Positions 21,054 to 30,096 of a stretch of 64,000 bases of DNA are shown in pieces. The position numbers and the translations under genes were made by a program. Positions within the stretch are counted from its first letter, which is position 1. Each line of letters starts with the position of its first letter. The notes beneath the pieces were generated by a model, which saw only the letters and a program-made list of their open reading frames with translations, was not told the origin of the DNA and made no database searches. Source of the DNA: Betaproteobacteria bacterium (GTDB lineage Bacteria > Pseudomonadota > Gammaproteobacteria > Burkholderiales > Rhodocyclaceae); contig JAHRYN010000001.1 of the NCBI GenBank assembly GCA_020621405.1, positions 62,001-126,000 of the forward strand, given 5' to 3'.

Positions 21054-21620
21054 TCAGATCTTGCCGACCAGATCCAGCGACGGCGTCATCGATTGAGCGC
21101 CCGGCGTCCACTTGGCGGGGCAGACTTCGCCCGGATGCGAGGTCACGTACTGGGCGGCCTGAACCTTGCGCAGCAGTTCCTTGGCGTCACGGCCGATGCC
21201 CAGTTCAACGATTTCCGCCATGCGGATCTTGCCTTCGGGATCGATCACGAAAGTGCCGCGCAGTGCCAGACCGGCTTCTTCGATCATCACGTCGAAGTTG
21301 CGGGTGATCGCGCCCGTAGGGTCGCCGATCATCGGGTACTTGATCTTGCGGATGGTGTCGGAGGCGTCCGCCCAGCCCTTGTGCACGAAGTGCGTGTCGG
21401 TCGAGATCGAATAGATTTCGCAGCCGATCTTCTGGAATTCGGCGTAAGTGTCCGCCAGATCGCCGAGTTCGGTCGGGCAAACGAAGGTGAAGTCAGCCGG
21501 GTAGAACACGAATGCCGACCACTTGCCCTTGAGGTCAGCCTCGGTGATGTCAACGAACTTGCCGTTGTGGTAGGTGGTTGCCTTGAACGGTTTGACGGTG
21601 GTTCCGATGAGCGACGACAT
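21054..21620 (-). CDS. ahpC: Alkyl hydroperoxide reductase subunit C (2-Cys peroxiredoxin)
   Basis: A 188-residue typical 2-Cys peroxiredoxin. The peroxidatic cysteine is C48 (FTFVCPTE) and the resolving cysteine is C167 (GEVCPAKW). It reduces hydrogen peroxide and organic hydroperoxides and is recycled by AhpF, encoded next. Length matches the AhpC1 family. The upstream region carries an AT-rich promoter area and two inverted repeats, which suggest peroxide- or repressor-controlled expression. Confidence 0.98.
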   Translation of the reverse strand: MSSLIGTTVKPFKATTYHNGKFVDITEADLKGKWSAFVFYPADFTFVCPTELGDLADTYAEFQKIGCEIYSISTDTHFVHKGWADASDTIRKIKYPMIGDPTGAITRNFDVMIEEAGLALRGTFVIDPEGKIRMAEIVELGIGRDAKELLRKVQAAQYVTSHPGEVCPAKWTPGAQSMTPSLDLVGKI

Positions 21621-21684
21621 CAGTATTTCCTTTCGTTTCGGGTGGGTGGAAAACGCTGAATATTATTACTTGTTGGATCAGAAT

Positions 21685-21699
21685 TTAGACTGATTCTAA
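21685..21699 (-). promoter_or_regulatory. Inverted repeat in ahpC promoter area
   Basis: TTAGA-N5-TCTAA forms a perfect 15-base palindrome 65 bases upstream of the ahpC start inside an AT-rich tract. Its size suits a dimeric regulator. It is not a clear OxyR site, which would show spaced ATAG/CTAT elements. Confidence 0.4.
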
Positions 21700-21811
21700 G
21701 ATATTTCTTCGCTTCGGGTACGGTGCGATGTTCATCGTTCCGCCCTTCAGCTTACGCTTCGGCGCCTTCGAGCGCCGCAAATCCGTCGGACACCACGTCC
21801 GCGACTGAATT

Positions 21812-21842
21812 TAATATAGCACAAATCAATCGTGTGCTAACC
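21812..21842 (-). promoter_or_regulatory. Palindromic operator over a minus-strand promoter
   Basis: TAGCACA (21818-21824) and TGTGCTA (21834-21840) are perfect inverted repeats around nine bases. On the minus strand TTAGCA (21836-21841) and TATATT (21814-21819) with 16 bases between them make a plausible sigma-70 promoter, exactly covered by the palindrome. Transcription would run toward ahpC. This arrangement fits repression by a MarR/OhrR-type dimer, although no such gene is present here. Confidence 0.45.
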
Positions 21843-22088
21843 AAATCGAACTTTGTGTTATCCAGGCACGCCCTGCCGCCAGTCCGTACCGGCAATCTTG
21901 GGCCAAAGAAAGTCATTTCAAGCCCCTGTTCCGTACAGCAGCAGCCTTTGGCGACAGGCCGTTGCAGCGAGGCGACGGCAGCTTCCGGAAACCCGGAGTC
22001 TTCCTGCGCCTGCCGGATCCGGGCGCCGTATGTGACGACTATCCGGATCTCCACCCAAGACCCCGCTAAGGCGAGGATGTTCCCCGGA

Positions 22089-22568
22089 TCAGCAACAGCC
22101 GGACCCCGGCGTCTTGACCGCAATGTTAAGCGGCTTTCCTCGCGTGACCGGCGCTTCAGGCGTGCAGCACGCTTCAGCGGACGCCGATGGTGTTTCGTTG
22201 AATACCGGAATGTTGCCCAGGGTGTGAAAGTGCTCCCACGCGATGCCCTGGGGATCGGTGATCCAGTGTTTTTCGCTGCGTGCATAACAGCAGCTGGTCA
22301 CACCTTCGTCCTCCAGCGTCATGTCGGCTGCCTCGGCTCTCGCCTTCATCGCGGCCAGTTCCTCCGGGTCGTCGGTCTGAATGCCCAGATGATCGATGCC
22401 GGGCTGGCTGCCGCGTGTCGAAATGGCGAAATTCACCGGTGGATCGTCGAGCATCCATTTGGCGTAGTCGGATTCACTGCGTGCCGGCAGAGCACTGAAC
22501 AGCCGGTTGTAGAAGGCGATGCTCTTCGCCAGATCGTCGACATGCAGATGGACGTGAAAGCGTTTCAT
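22089..22568 (-). CDS. arsI: ArsI/CadI-family VOC dioxygenase
   Basis: A 159-residue vicinal-oxygen-chelate protein. Probable metal ligands are H5 (FHVHLHV), H60 (GIDHLGIQ) and E112 (AWEHF). The vicinal cysteine pair C93-C94 (TSCCYARSEKHW) is the hallmark of ArsI, which binds trivalent organoarsenicals and breaks the carbon-arsenic bond, and of CadI. The tail holds further cysteine pairs (EACC and a terminal GCC), likely metal-binding. No arsR, arsC or arsenite pump gene lies beside it, which is unusual. An ArsR-like palindrome is located about 155 bases upstream. ArsI and CadI cannot be separated with certainty from sequence alone. Confidence 0.82.
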   Translation of the reverse strand: MKRFHVHLHVDDLAKSIAFYNRLFSALPARSESDYAKWMLDDPPVNFAISTRGSQPGIDHLGIQTDDPEELAAMKARAEAADMTLEDEGVTSCCYARSEKHWITDPQGIAWEHFHTLGNIPVFNETPSASAEACCTPEAPVTRGKPLNIAVKTPGSGCC

Positions 22569-22897
22569 GGGTGACTCCTTTCAGCAACTGGCGCCGATCG
22601 CGCTCGTTCGATGACGCCACAAAGCAGTGTTCGGTCCGGCAGGTGACCCGCGCAGTCATGTGCGCCCGAGTAGGTGCAATCGGAGCGACCGGGTAAGTGC
22701 GCCCGCCATTTCAACCAACGTTTTCATATTAATTGAAATATCGAATCGATGTGTGTTTCATCGTTCCGCATTCGCTGCACCGCAGGTCCGTTTCCCCGGA
22801 GCTGCAATCATTCCCGGTTCGATCATCATTTGTTGTCGGCATCCGGATTGAGTCCGTGTCTGCGCAGTCAGGTGCCGAGTGGTTTACTCTCCGGCCC
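22569..22897. other. Divergent intergenic region arsI/modA
   Basis: A 329-base gap between divergent starts. The centre holds the ArsR-like palindrome at 22722-22738. No ModE-like operator or molybdenum-cofactor riboswitch was recognised on the modA side, and no small gene is supportable. Confidence 0.45.
22722..22738 (-). promoter_or_regulatory. ArsR-like operator palindrome
   Basis: TTTCA-N7-TGAAA with an ATTAAT core lies in a short AT-rich island between the divergent arsI and modA genes. ArsR/SmtB repressors bind inverted repeats of TTCAA/TTGAA character, so this may control arsI, with the repressor gene located elsewhere. Confidence 0.4.
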
Positions 22898-23722
22898 ATG
22901 GCTCTTCCTAAGACCTTCCTCCGCCGCATTTGCAGGGCAGTGCGGCGCATCGCATGCCTCTTGCTGATCAGCCTGCTCCCGCTGTCTTGCGCGCTGGCCG
23001 CCGACGTTCCGGCCGTGGCCGCCGCCGCCGATCTGAAGTTTGCACTGACCGATATCGCCGCGCGCTTCGAGAAGGAAAGCGGCCGCCAGCTGAAGCTCAC
23101 TTTCGGTTCGTCAGGCAATTTCGCGAACCAGATCGCACAGCGTGCGCCGTTTGAACTGTTCCTGTCGGCTGACGAAAGTTTCGTGTTCCGCCTCGCGGAC
23201 GCAGCACTGACCGAAGACCGGGGCGTCCTGTATTCAATCGGGCGCATCGTGCTGTTCGTACCGAAGGCGTCGTCGATGAAAGCCGAGGCGCTGCTTGCCG
23301 ACCTGCCGGCAGCGCTGGCGGACGGGCGCATCCGCCATTTTGCGATCGCCAATCCGGAACACGCACCCTACGGCCGCGCCGCGCGCGCAGCGCTGCGCCG
23401 GATGGGCGCATGGTCCGCCATCGAACCGCGCCTGGTACTCGGCGAGAATGCCGCGCAGGCGGCCCAGTTCGCGGTATCCGGTTCCACCCAGGGTGGAATC
23501 ATTCCGCTGTCGCTGGCGATTTCACCGGAACTGTCGCGACTGGGCAGTTACGCACCGATCCCGGCCGCCTGGCATGCTGACGAACCGCTGCGCCAGCGCA
23601 TGGTGCTGATGAAGAACGCCGGCGAAACGGCACGGGCCTTCTACCGCTATCTGCAGACACCGGCCGTGCGTGCGCTGTTCGCCGGGCATGGCTTCGTGCT
23701 GCCGGACGAAATGGCGAAGTAG
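22898..23722 (+). CDS. modA: Molybdate ABC transporter, periplasmic binding protein
   Basis: A 274-residue protein. Its N-terminus has basic residues then a hydrophobic segment ending CALAAD (signal peptide of about 31 residues). The mature start VAAAADLKFALTDIA and LTFGSSGNFANQI are the ModA oxyanion-binding motifs, and LGENAAQAAQFAVSG follows in the second lobe. It binds molybdate or tungstate in the periplasm and delivers it to ModB/ModC, encoded directly downstream. ATG 22898 is chosen because it begins the signal peptide; a longer frame upstream has no signal. Confidence 0.93.
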   Translation: MALPKTFLRRICRAVRRIACLLLISLLPLSCALAADVPAVAAAADLKFALTDIAARFEKESGRQLKLTFGSSGNFANQIAQRAPFELFLSADESFVFRLADAALTEDRGVLYSIGRIVLFVPKASSMKAEALLADLPAALADGRIRHFAIANPEHAPYGRAARAALRRMGAWSAIEPRLVLGENAAQAAQFAVSGSTQGGIIPLSLAISPELSRLGSYAPIPAAWHADEPLRQRMVLMKNAGETARAFYRYLQTPAVRALFAGHGFVLPDEMAK

Positions 23723-23729
23723 GCACACG

Positions 23730-24404
23730 ATGGACTGGCAGGCGATCACCCTTTCCGTCGAACTCGCGCTGGCGACGCTGGCCGTGCTGCTGCCGCTGGC
23801 CGCGATGACGGCCCGCTGGCTGGCCGTCACCGGCTTTCGCGGCAAGGCCTGGGTGGAGGGACTGCTGGCATTGCCGCTGGTGCTGCCGCCGACCGTGATC
23901 GGCTACTACCTGCTGATTGCCATGGGCGGGCAGTCGCCGCTCGGTCAGTGGTTCGAGTCGCTGACCGGACATACGCTGACCTTCAGCTTCAGCGGACTGG
24001 TCGTCGCTTCGGTGCTGTTCAACATTCCGTTCGCGGTGCAGCCGATGCAGCGGGCGTTCGAAGCGATCACGCCGGAAGTCCGCGAAGCCGCGCAATGCTG
24101 CGGGCTGACCTTGTGGCGGACCTTGTACCGCATCGAATTACCGCTCGCCTGGCCAGGCATCCTGTCGGCATGCGTCATGACCTTCGCGCACACGCTGGGT
24201 GAATTCGGCGTGGTGCTGATGGTGGGTGGCAGCATTCCGGGCGAGACCAGAACCATCGCCATATCGATCTATGACCGTACGCAGTCCTTCGACCACGCTT
24301 CGGCCGGTGCCATGGCCGGACTGCTGCTCGTCGTCTCCCTGGTCACGATCGCCGTCAGCTACGGACTGGTCGAACGCCTGATGCGTCGCCGTCGCGCCGT
24401 ATGA
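23730..24404 (+). CDS. modB: Molybdate ABC transporter permease
   Basis: A 224-residue inner-membrane permease with five or six hydrophobic helices and the cytoplasmic EAA loop that contacts the ATPase (EVREAAQCCGLTLWRTLYRIELPLA, shown here as separate parts EVREAAQCC and ELPLAWPGI). LALPLVLPPTVIGYYLL and FAHTLGEFGVVLMVGG are typical ModB sequences. It starts seven bases after modA and its stop overlaps the modC start (ATGA). Confidence 0.95.
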   Translation: MDWQAITLSVELALATLAVLLPLAAMTARWLAVTGFRGKAWVEGLLALPLVLPPTVIGYYLLIAMGGQSPLGQWFESLTGHTLTFSFSGLVVASVLFNIPFAVQPMQRAFEAITPEVREAAQCCGLTLWRTLYRIELPLAWPGILSACVMTFAHTLGEFGVVLMVGGSIPGETRTIAISIYDRTQSFDHASAGAMAGLLLVVSLVTIAVSYGLVERLMRRRRAV

Positions 24405-25486
24405 GCCTGACGCTCGACTTGCGCCATGACGGCCCGGTTCTGGATTTCCGCGCGGAACTGCCGGCCGGTCGCATCACTGCCCTGCTCGGCCCGTCCGGCA
24501 GCGGGAAGACGTCCATCCTGCGCGCCATCGCCGGCCTGCTTCATGTGCGTCAGTCGTCGATCCGGCTCGATGGCGAAACCTGGGATGGCGACGGCATCCA
24601 CGTGCCGACGCGCAGTCGCTCCATCGGTCTGGTGCCGCAGAGTTATGGGCTGTTCCCCCACATGAGCGCGCTGCGCAATGTGGAAACCGCGCTGACTCAC
24701 CTGCCGGCCGCACAGCGCCGGGTGCGCGCACTGCAGGCCATCGATCTGGCGCATGTCGCCGGCCTGGAAGAACGCAGGCCGCACGAACTGTCCGGCGGGC
24801 AGAAACAGCGCGTGGCACTCGCCCGCGCCATCGCGCGCGAACCGTCGGTGCTGCTGCTGGACGAACCGTTTTCGGCGGTGGACCGCAGCACGCGCAAACG
24901 CCTGTATGTCGAGCTGCGACGTCTGCACGAACAGTTGCGGAACACCATCGTGCTGGTGACCCACGACCTGGACGAGGCGGCACAGCTGGCCAGTCACCTG
25001 TGTCTGGTGCGCCACGGCCGGCTGCTGCAGTCGGGCCCGACTGCCGAAGTCCTGTCGCGACCCCGTTGCGAACAGGCGGCGCGTCTGCTCGACATTCCGA
25101 ACGTGTTCACCGGGCAGGTGGAGGGGCGCACTGACGGACGCTGGCTGCTGCGCTGGGGCCCGCACCTGCTGCGCGTTGCCGGGCTGCCGGACGATCAGCG
25201 GCCCGGTCCGTTGCGCTGGGCGGTGCTGCCTTCGAACGTGCTGCTGGCCAGGCCCGACAAGCCCTGGGCCAGCCATCTGGAGAATCCGGTGCCGGCGCTG
25301 GTGCAGGAAGTGGTCGAACTGGGCGGCGAGGCGGTCGTGCAGGTGATGCCCGAAGGTATGCCGGAGATTTCGTTGCAACTGCGCCTGCCCACCCGGGCCA
25401 TCCGTCGCTACCGGGTAGAGCCGGGGCGCGCGATCACCTTCTGCCTGCGCAGCGCCGACATCGTGCCGCTGAACGGCGAAGCCTGA
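24401..25486 (+). CDS. modC: Molybdate ABC transporter ATP-binding protein
   Basis: A 361-residue ATPase with Walker A (GPSGSGKTS, about residues 31-39), a Q-loop, ABC signature (LSGGQKQRVALARA), Walker B (VLLLDEPFSAVD) and H-loop (LVTHDLDEA). The C-terminal third forms a TOBE/MOP-like domain (from about residue 290) that binds oxyanion and inhibits transport when molybdate is plentiful. It overlaps modB and completes modABC. The gene converges on rnhB with only 67 bases between stops and no clear terminator. Confidence 0.95.
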   Translation: MSLTLDLRHDGPVLDFRAELPAGRITALLGPSGSGKTSILRAIAGLLHVRQSSIRLDGETWDGDGIHVPTRSRSIGLVPQSYGLFPHMSALRNVETALTHLPAAQRRVRALQAIDLAHVAGLEERRPHELSGGQKQRVALARAIAREPSVLLLDEPFSAVDRSTRKRLYVELRRLHEQLRNTIVLVTHDLDEAAQLASHLCLVRHGRLLQSGPTAEVLSRPRCEQAARLLDIPNVFTGQVEGRTDGRWLLRWGPHLLRVAGLPDDQRPGPLRWAVLPSNVLLARPDKPWASHLENPVPALVQEVVELGGEAVVQVMPEGMPEISLQLRLPTRAIRRYRVEPGRAITFCLRSADIVPLNGEA

Positions 25487-25553
25487 ACCGGACCGTGCCG
25501 TACGGCGGCCCAGCCGCAGTCCGCTTGAGGGGCTTCGACGCCGGAAATCCTCG

Positions 25554-26120
25554 CTAGAACGCCAGCGAGCATTGCGCAACCGGTGCGAAGCTGCGCCGGT
25601 GTATCGGCGACGGGCCGTGAATGCGCAGCGCGGCCAGATGGGCGGGCGTCGGATAGCCCTTGTGGCGCTCGATGCCGTACTCCGGATAGAGCGTGGCCAG
25701 ACGCAGCATTTCGTGGTCGCGATCCGTCTTGGCCAGAATGGATGCCGCGGAGATTGCGGCTTCCGACGCGTCGCCGCCGACGATGGCGCGCGCCGGCATG
25801 AGCAGTCCGGGCGGAATCCGGTTGCCGTCGATCAGCGCTTCCAGTGGCACGATCGGCAGCGCCTCGACCGCGCGCCGCATCGCCAGCATGCTGGCGTGCA
25901 GGATGTTGAGCCGGTCGATCTCCTCGACGCTGGCGACGCCGATGGCCCAGGCAAGCGCCCGCTCCCGGATCAAGGGCGCCAGTGCTTCGCGGCGCTTCTC
26001 GGACAGCTTCTTCGAATCCGCCAGACCGGCGATCGGGCGCGCCGGATCGAGAATGACCGCGGCCGCATAGACCGGCCCGCACAAGGGGCCCCGCCCTGCC
26101 TCGTCGACGCCGGCAATCAT
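25554..26120 (-). CDS. rnhB: Ribonuclease HII
   Basis: A 188-residue enzyme that nicks RNA/DNA hybrids 5' of ribonucleotides. The catalytic carboxylates lie in [10 protein letters not shown] (D6, E7), ALIDGN and [22 protein letters not shown] is the family motif. It is the last gene of the long lpx/bam cluster, its ATG overlapping the lpxB stop by four bases, as in many betaproteobacteria. An upstream in-frame start would run into lpxB and is rejected. Confidence 0.97.
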   Translation of the reverse strand: MIAGVDEAGRGPLCGPVYAAAVILDPARPIAGLADSKKLSEKRREALAPLIRERALAWAIGVASVEEIDRLNILHASMLAMRRAVEALPIVPLEALIDGNRIPPGLLMPARAIVGGDASEAAISAASILAKTDRDHEMLRLATLYPEYGIERHKGYPTPAHLAALRIHGPSPIHRRSFAPVAQCSLAF

Positions 26121-27274
26121 GCCGCAGCCCGCGGCAGATGCGGCAGGATGGCGGCGGCCGCGCGCGCGGCCGTGTTCTGGCGCAGAGTCATGTGCATGCG
26201 TTCGAACTGTTCGAGCTGCGCCGTGCATGCGGCATCGTCGCCGAGCAGTGCGTCGAGCGCGTCGGCCAGTCTGGCCGGCGTCGCGTCGCCCTGCAGCAGT
26301 TCGGGCACGACGAAACGTCCGGCGAGGATGTTGGGCAGGCTGCCCCAAGGCTGATAGGCCATGCGCTTCATGATCTGCCAGGACAGCGGGTGCATGCGGT
26401 AGGCCATCACGTGGGGCGCACGGCACAGCGCAGCCTCCAGCGTGGCCGTACCGCTGGCGACCAATGCCGCATCACAGGCCATCAGCGCGTCGCGCGCGTG
26501 GCCGAACAGTATCGATACAGGAAGTTCTGTCGCGCCGCAGTCCCAAAGCGCCTGTTCGAACTGCGTGCGTGTTTCGCGTGTGGTCAGCGGCACCAGGAAG
26601 CGCAATTCCGGATGGCGGGTGTGCAGTTCGCGCGCCGCGCCTATCCAGGCCGCTGCGTTGTAGTGCAGCTCGGACTGGCGGCTGCCCGGCAGCAGCGCGA
26701 CCACACGTGCATCCTGTGGCAGTGCCAGCCGCTCGCGCGCCGCGGCGCGCTGCGGCTGTACCGGGATTTCGTCGGCGAAGGGATGGCCTACGTAGCTGAC
26801 CGGCACGCCCGCCTTCTCGTAGATCGCGGGTTCGAACGGAAACAGGCACAGCATCCGCGACACGCTGCGCGCGATGCCCTTGATGCGGCCACCGCGCCAG
26901 GCCCAGATCGACGGACTGACATAGTGGATGGCGGCTATGCCCGAATCGCGCAGCCGGCGTTCCAGCCACAGGTTGAAATCGGGCGCGTCGACGCCGATGA
27001 AGGCGGCCGGCCGAGTCTCCCGCAGCCGGGCCAGCAGTTCCCGGCGGATGCGCGACAGTTCCCGGTAATGGCGCAGCACTTCGAAGTAACCACGCACGGC
27101 CAGCTTTTCCGCCGGCCACCAGGCGTCGAAACCGGCCGACACCATGCGCGGGCCGCCGATTCCGACGAAATCGATGTCGGGCCGAGCCGCGCGCAGTGCC
27201 TTGATCAGATGGGCGGCCAGCTGGTCGCCGGACGCCTCGCCGGCGACCATCGCCACCGTGATGCGGGAAGACAT
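26117..27274 (-). CDS. lpxB: Lipid-A-disaccharide synthase
   Basis: A 385-residue GT19 glycosyltransferase joining UDP-2,3-diacylglucosamine and lipid X to make the lipid A disaccharide on the inner membrane. The N-terminal [16 protein letters not shown], the motif [15 protein letters not shown] and PGSRQSEL are characteristic. The ATG shares one base with the lpxA stop (TAATG), and the stop overlaps rnhB. Confidence 0.97.
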   Translation of the reverse strand: MSSRITVAMVAGEASGDQLAAHLIKALRAARPDIDFVGIGGPRMVSAGFDAWWPAEKLAVRGYFEVLRHYRELSRIRRELLARLRETRPAAFIGVDAPDFNLWLERRLRDSGIAAIHYVSPSIWAWRGGRIKGIARSVSRMLCLFPFEPAIYEKAGVPVSYVGHPFADEIPVQPQRAAARERLALPQDARVVALLPGSRQSELHYNAAAWIGAARELHTRHPELRFLVPLTTRETRTQFEQALWDCGATELPVSILFGHARDALMACDAALVASGTATLEAALCRAPHVMAYRMHPLSWQIMKRMAYQPWGSLPNILAGRFVVPELLQGDATPARLADALDALLGDDAACTAQLEQFERMHMTLRQNTAARAAAAILPHLPRAAA

Positions 27275-28053
27275 TATCGGATGATGCCGCGTCCGCCCGA
27301 GCTCAGGAAATCGGACAGAAGCGCCACTTCGGGGGTGACTGCAGCGGCTTCGGCGATGGCCGCCTTCGCGTCATCCAGGCTGAGGCCTTCGCGATACAGC
27401 GACTTGTATGCCCGCTTGATCGCCATGATGGCTTCCGAGCTGTAGCCGCGGCGACGCAGGCCTTCGCTGTTGATGCCGTGTGGTGCAGCCGGTACGCCAT
27501 TGGCCAGCACGAAGGGCGGCACGTCCTGCAGCACGCTCGAATGCACACCGCAGAAGCTGTGCGCACCGACCCGAACGAACTGGTGCACGCCGGTGAAGCC
27601 GCCGAGGATGGCCCAGTCGCCGACATGGACGTGGCCGGCCAGCGCGGTGTTGTTGGCCATGATCGTGTGACTGCCGACCTGGCAGTCGTGCGCGACGTGC
27701 ACGTAGGCCATCACCCAGTTGTCGTCGCCGACGCGGGTCACGCCGACGTCCTGTACGGTGCCGCAGTTCATCGTCACGTATTCGCGCAGCGTGTTGCGGT
27801 CGCCGATTTCCAGCCGTGTCGGCTCGCCGGCGTACTTCTTGTCCTGCGGCGGGCCGCCGATCGAACAGAACGGATGTATCTCGTTGTCCCGACCGATGCG
27901 CGTGTGACCCTGGATCACGACGTGCGGATGCACGCGCGTACCGGAACCGATCTCGACATGTGCGCCGATCACGCTGTAGGCGCCGATTTCGACCCCGTCA
28001 TCCAGTCTGGCCGCCGGATCGACGATGGCCGTCGGGTGGATGACAGCCCCCAT
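27274..28053 (-). CDS. lpxA: UDP-N-acetylglucosamine acyltransferase
   Basis: A 259-residue left-handed beta-helix protein with many hexapeptide repeats (IHPTAIVDPAARLDDGVEIG and on) and a C-terminal helical tail. The catalytic histidine is H122 (VHVAHDCQVG). It performs the first committed step of lipid A synthesis, adding a 3-hydroxyacyl chain from ACP to UDP-GlcNAc. ATG 28053 overlaps the fabZ stop (TGATG), which supports it over an upstream start. Confidence 0.97.
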   Translation of the reverse strand: MGAVIHPTAIVDPAARLDDGVEIGAYSVIGAHVEIGSGTRVHPHVVIQGHTRIGRDNEIHPFCSIGGPPQDKKYAGEPTRLEIGDRNTLREYVTMNCGTVQDVGVTRVGDDNWVMAYVHVAHDCQVGSHTIMANNTALAGHVHVGDWAILGGFTGVHQFVRVGAHSFCGVHSSVLQDVPPFVLANGVPAAPHGINSEGLRRRGYSSEAIMAIKRAYKSLYREGLSLDDAKAAIAEAAAVTPEVALLSDFLSSGGRGIIR

Positions 28054-28487
28054 CAGCTCGGACGCACCGCGCACAGCAGTTCGGTTTCGGTGACGACCTT
28101 GTCGTCGACCCGTGCGCGCGCCGAGTAGCGCCAGATGCCGCGCACGTTGCGCAGCAGCTCGACTTCGAGGATCAGCTGGTCACCGGCGGTCACCGGCTTC
28201 TTGAAGCGGGTGTTGTCGATGCCGCACAGGTAATAGACCGAATCCTCGTCCGGCGTGGTACCGAGCGTTTCGAACGACAGGATGGCCGCTGCCTGTGCCA
28301 GCGCCTCGATGATGAGCACGCCGGGCATGACCGGATGCTTCGGGAAATGCCCCGGAAAGAACGGCTCGTTGATGGTCACGTTCTTCAGCGCACGGATGCT
28401 TTCGCCGGGCACGACGTCGAGCACGCGATCAACCAGCAGAAACGGGAAACGATGCGGCAGCGACTTCAGTACTGCGTGGATGTCCAT
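28053..28487 (-). CDS. fabZ: 3-hydroxyacyl-ACP dehydratase
   Basis: A 144-residue hot-dog-fold enzyme. The catalytic residues are H47 ([10 protein letters not shown]) and E61 ([10 protein letters not shown]). It dehydrates 3-hydroxyacyl-ACP in fatty acid elongation and competes with LpxA and LpxD for the same substrate, which fits its position between their genes. [20 protein letters not shown] is the usual family N-terminus. Confidence 0.97.
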   Translation of the reverse strand: MDIHAVLKSLPHRFPFLLVDRVLDVVPGESIRALKNVTINEPFFPGHFPKHPVMPGVLIIEALAQAAAILSFETLGTTPDEDSVYYLCGIDNTRFKKPVTAGDQLILEVELLRNVRGIWRYSARARVDDKVVTETELLCAVRPS

Positions 28488-28497
28488 GGTTTTCAAG

Positions 28498-29538
28498 TCA
28501 GTCTTCCTTGATGCTTTGCAGTGATGCAAGTTGGCGTTCGAGCGAGCGCACCTTGTCCGCGAGCGCGTCCAGATGGCGCAGCCGGGAAAAGTTGCGGGTC
28601 CACTCGCGGTGTTCCATGAACGGGATGGAGCCGGTATAGGTTCCCGACTCCTGAATGGATTTGCTGACGAAGGTGACGGCCGACACGACCACGTCGTCAG
28701 CGATGTGGCTGTGGCCCATGATGTTCACCGACCCGCCTATCATGCAGCGCGCACCGATGTGGGTGCTGCCGGCCACACCGGTGCACGCGGCCATCGCCGT
28801 GTGGTCACCGACGTGCACGTTGTGGGCGATCATGATCAGGTTGTCCAGCTTGACACCGTCGCCGATCACCGTGTCGTCGAGCGCGCCGCGGTCCACCGTG
28901 GTGTTGGCGCCGATTTCGACGTCATTGCCGACCACCACGCGGCCGATCTGCGGAATCTTGACCCAGCTGGCGTCCTGATTGCGTGCGAATCCGAAGCCAT
29001 CGGCGCCGATCACCACGCCGGAATGCAGGATGCAGCGCTCTCCGACCACGCAGCGCGCATAGATCGACACACGTGAATGCAGCGTGGTGCCGGCACCGAT
29101 GCTGCAGTCCTCGCCGACCACCGAACCGGCGCCGATCACCGCGCCGGCACCGATGCGGGCACGCGCGCCGACCACCGCACCGGGTGCCACGTGGGCGCCT
29201 GGATCGACGATCGCATCCGGATGCACGGAAGCACCCGGCTGTATGCCGGCGGGCGGCCGGTGTTCCGGATTCAGCGCCTGCGCGACGCGGGCAAAGTACA
29301 GGTAGGGGTTGCGGACACGGATGTGCGGGCGGTCCAGCGTTTCGCCGTCGGCCGGCGCGACGATGACGGCCCCGGCCGGACTTGCGTCCAGCGCGCCCCG
29401 CAGTTTCGGATTCGACAGGAAGGTGATGTGCTGCGGGCCGGCAGTTTCCAGCGACGCAACCTGCTCGATCAGCAGGTCCGGATCGCCATGCAACTCGCCG
29501 CCCAGCAGGGCGACCAGGTCGCCAAGTCGGGCTGGCAT
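28498..29538 (-). CDS. lpxD: UDP-3-O-(3-hydroxyacyl)glucosamine N-acyltransferase
   Basis: A 346-residue acyltransferase for the third lipid A step. It has an N-terminal uridine-binding domain (residues 1-100), then a left-handed beta-helix of hexapeptide repeats with the catalytic histidine in [12 protein letters not shown], and a C-terminal helix ([20 protein letters not shown]). It lies between skp and fabZ with gaps of five and ten bases. Confidence 0.97.
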   Translation of the reverse strand: MPARLGDLVALLGGELHGDPDLLIEQVASLETAGPQHITFLSNPKLRGALDASPAGAVIVAPADGETLDRPHIRVRNPYLYFARVAQALNPEHRPPAGIQPGASVHPDAIVDPGAHVAPGAVVGARARIGAGAVIGAGSVVGEDCSIGAGTTLHSRVSIYARCVVGERCILHSGVVIGADGFGFARNQDASWVKIPQIGRVVVGNDVEIGANTTVDRGALDDTVIGDGVKLDNLIMIAHNVHVGDHTAMAACTGVAGSTHIGARCMIGGSVNIMGHSHIADDVVVSAVTFVSKSIQESGTYTGSIPFMEHREWTRNFSRLRHLDALADKVRSLERQLASLQSIKED

Positions 29539-29543
29539 GCCGC

Positions 29544-30080
29544 TTACTTCGCGGGTGGCGGATCCGCCAGCGCCTTCAGCACCTTCTCGGTGATGTCGAT
29601 GCGCTGACTGCGATACACCACTTCCTGGAAGATGATGTCGTACTTCTCGGCCTCGGCGATCACCTTGATCGCCTTGTTGGCGCGGTCGAGCACGCCAGCG
29701 AGTTCTTCGTTGCGCCGCTGGTTCAGGTCCTCGCGATATTCCCGTTCGCGCCGCTGCATGTCGCGGGTCAGGTCGTTGAATTCGCGTTCCTTCGCCCGCC
29801 GCTCGCTGTCCGGCAGCGTGACCGAATTCTTTTCCATGCCCTGCTGCATCGCCTGCAGCTGCTTGGCAAGCTTTTCCAGTTCCTGGCTGCGCTTCTCGAA
29901 TTCCTTCTCGAGCTTCTTCTGCGCCTTGACCGCCGGCGCCGCCTCGCGAAGGATGCGCTCGGTATCGACAAAGCCGATCTTGACGTCGGATTCCGCACGC
30001 AACGGGGCGGACGTAAACGCCAACACCAGCGAAATCAGTGAGATGAATGCGGAACGTGAGAACATGCTCGAACTGTTCAT
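29544..30080 (-). CDS. skp: OmpH/Skp-family periplasmic chaperone
   Basis: A 178-residue protein with a signal peptide (cut after LRA), [11 protein letters not shown] at the mature start and a long charged coiled coil (about residues 55-135) that forms the tentacles of trimeric Skp. It binds unfolded outer-membrane proteins and hands them to the Bam complex, consistent with bamA lying just upstream. ATG 30065 (MFSRSAF) is an alternative start that also leaves a signal peptide. Confidence 0.94.
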   Translation of the reverse strand: MNSSSMFSRSAFISLISLVLAFTSAPLRAESDVKIGFVDTERILREAAPAVKAQKKLEKEFEKRSQELEKLAKQLQAMQQGMEKNSVTLPDSERRAKEREFNDLTRDMQRREREYREDLNQRRNEELAGVLDRANKAIKVIAEAEKYDIIFQEVVYRSQRIDITEKVLKALADPPPAK

Positions 30081-30096
30081 CCTGAGTGTTTCCGGG

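Larger units (their letters stand above)
21621..22088. other. Intergenic region ahpC-arsI with control elements
   Basis: A 468-base gap. The part near ahpC (21655-21720) is strongly AT-rich for this genome and probably holds its promoter. Two inverted repeats (21685-21699 and 21818-21840) are listed separately. Between them the minus strand has a 16-codon open frame (ATG at 21735, stop at 21685, preceded by AAGGGCGG) that could be a leader peptide. From 21845 to 22088 I see nothing certain; a longer minus-strand frame there has no recognisable domain. Confidence 0.5.

Noticed and set aside
21752-22285. 177-codon minus-strand frame between ahpC and arsI
   Set aside because: Overlaps arsI in another frame, shows no domain, and contains the TAGCACA palindrome with a promoter; better read as intergenic control sequence.
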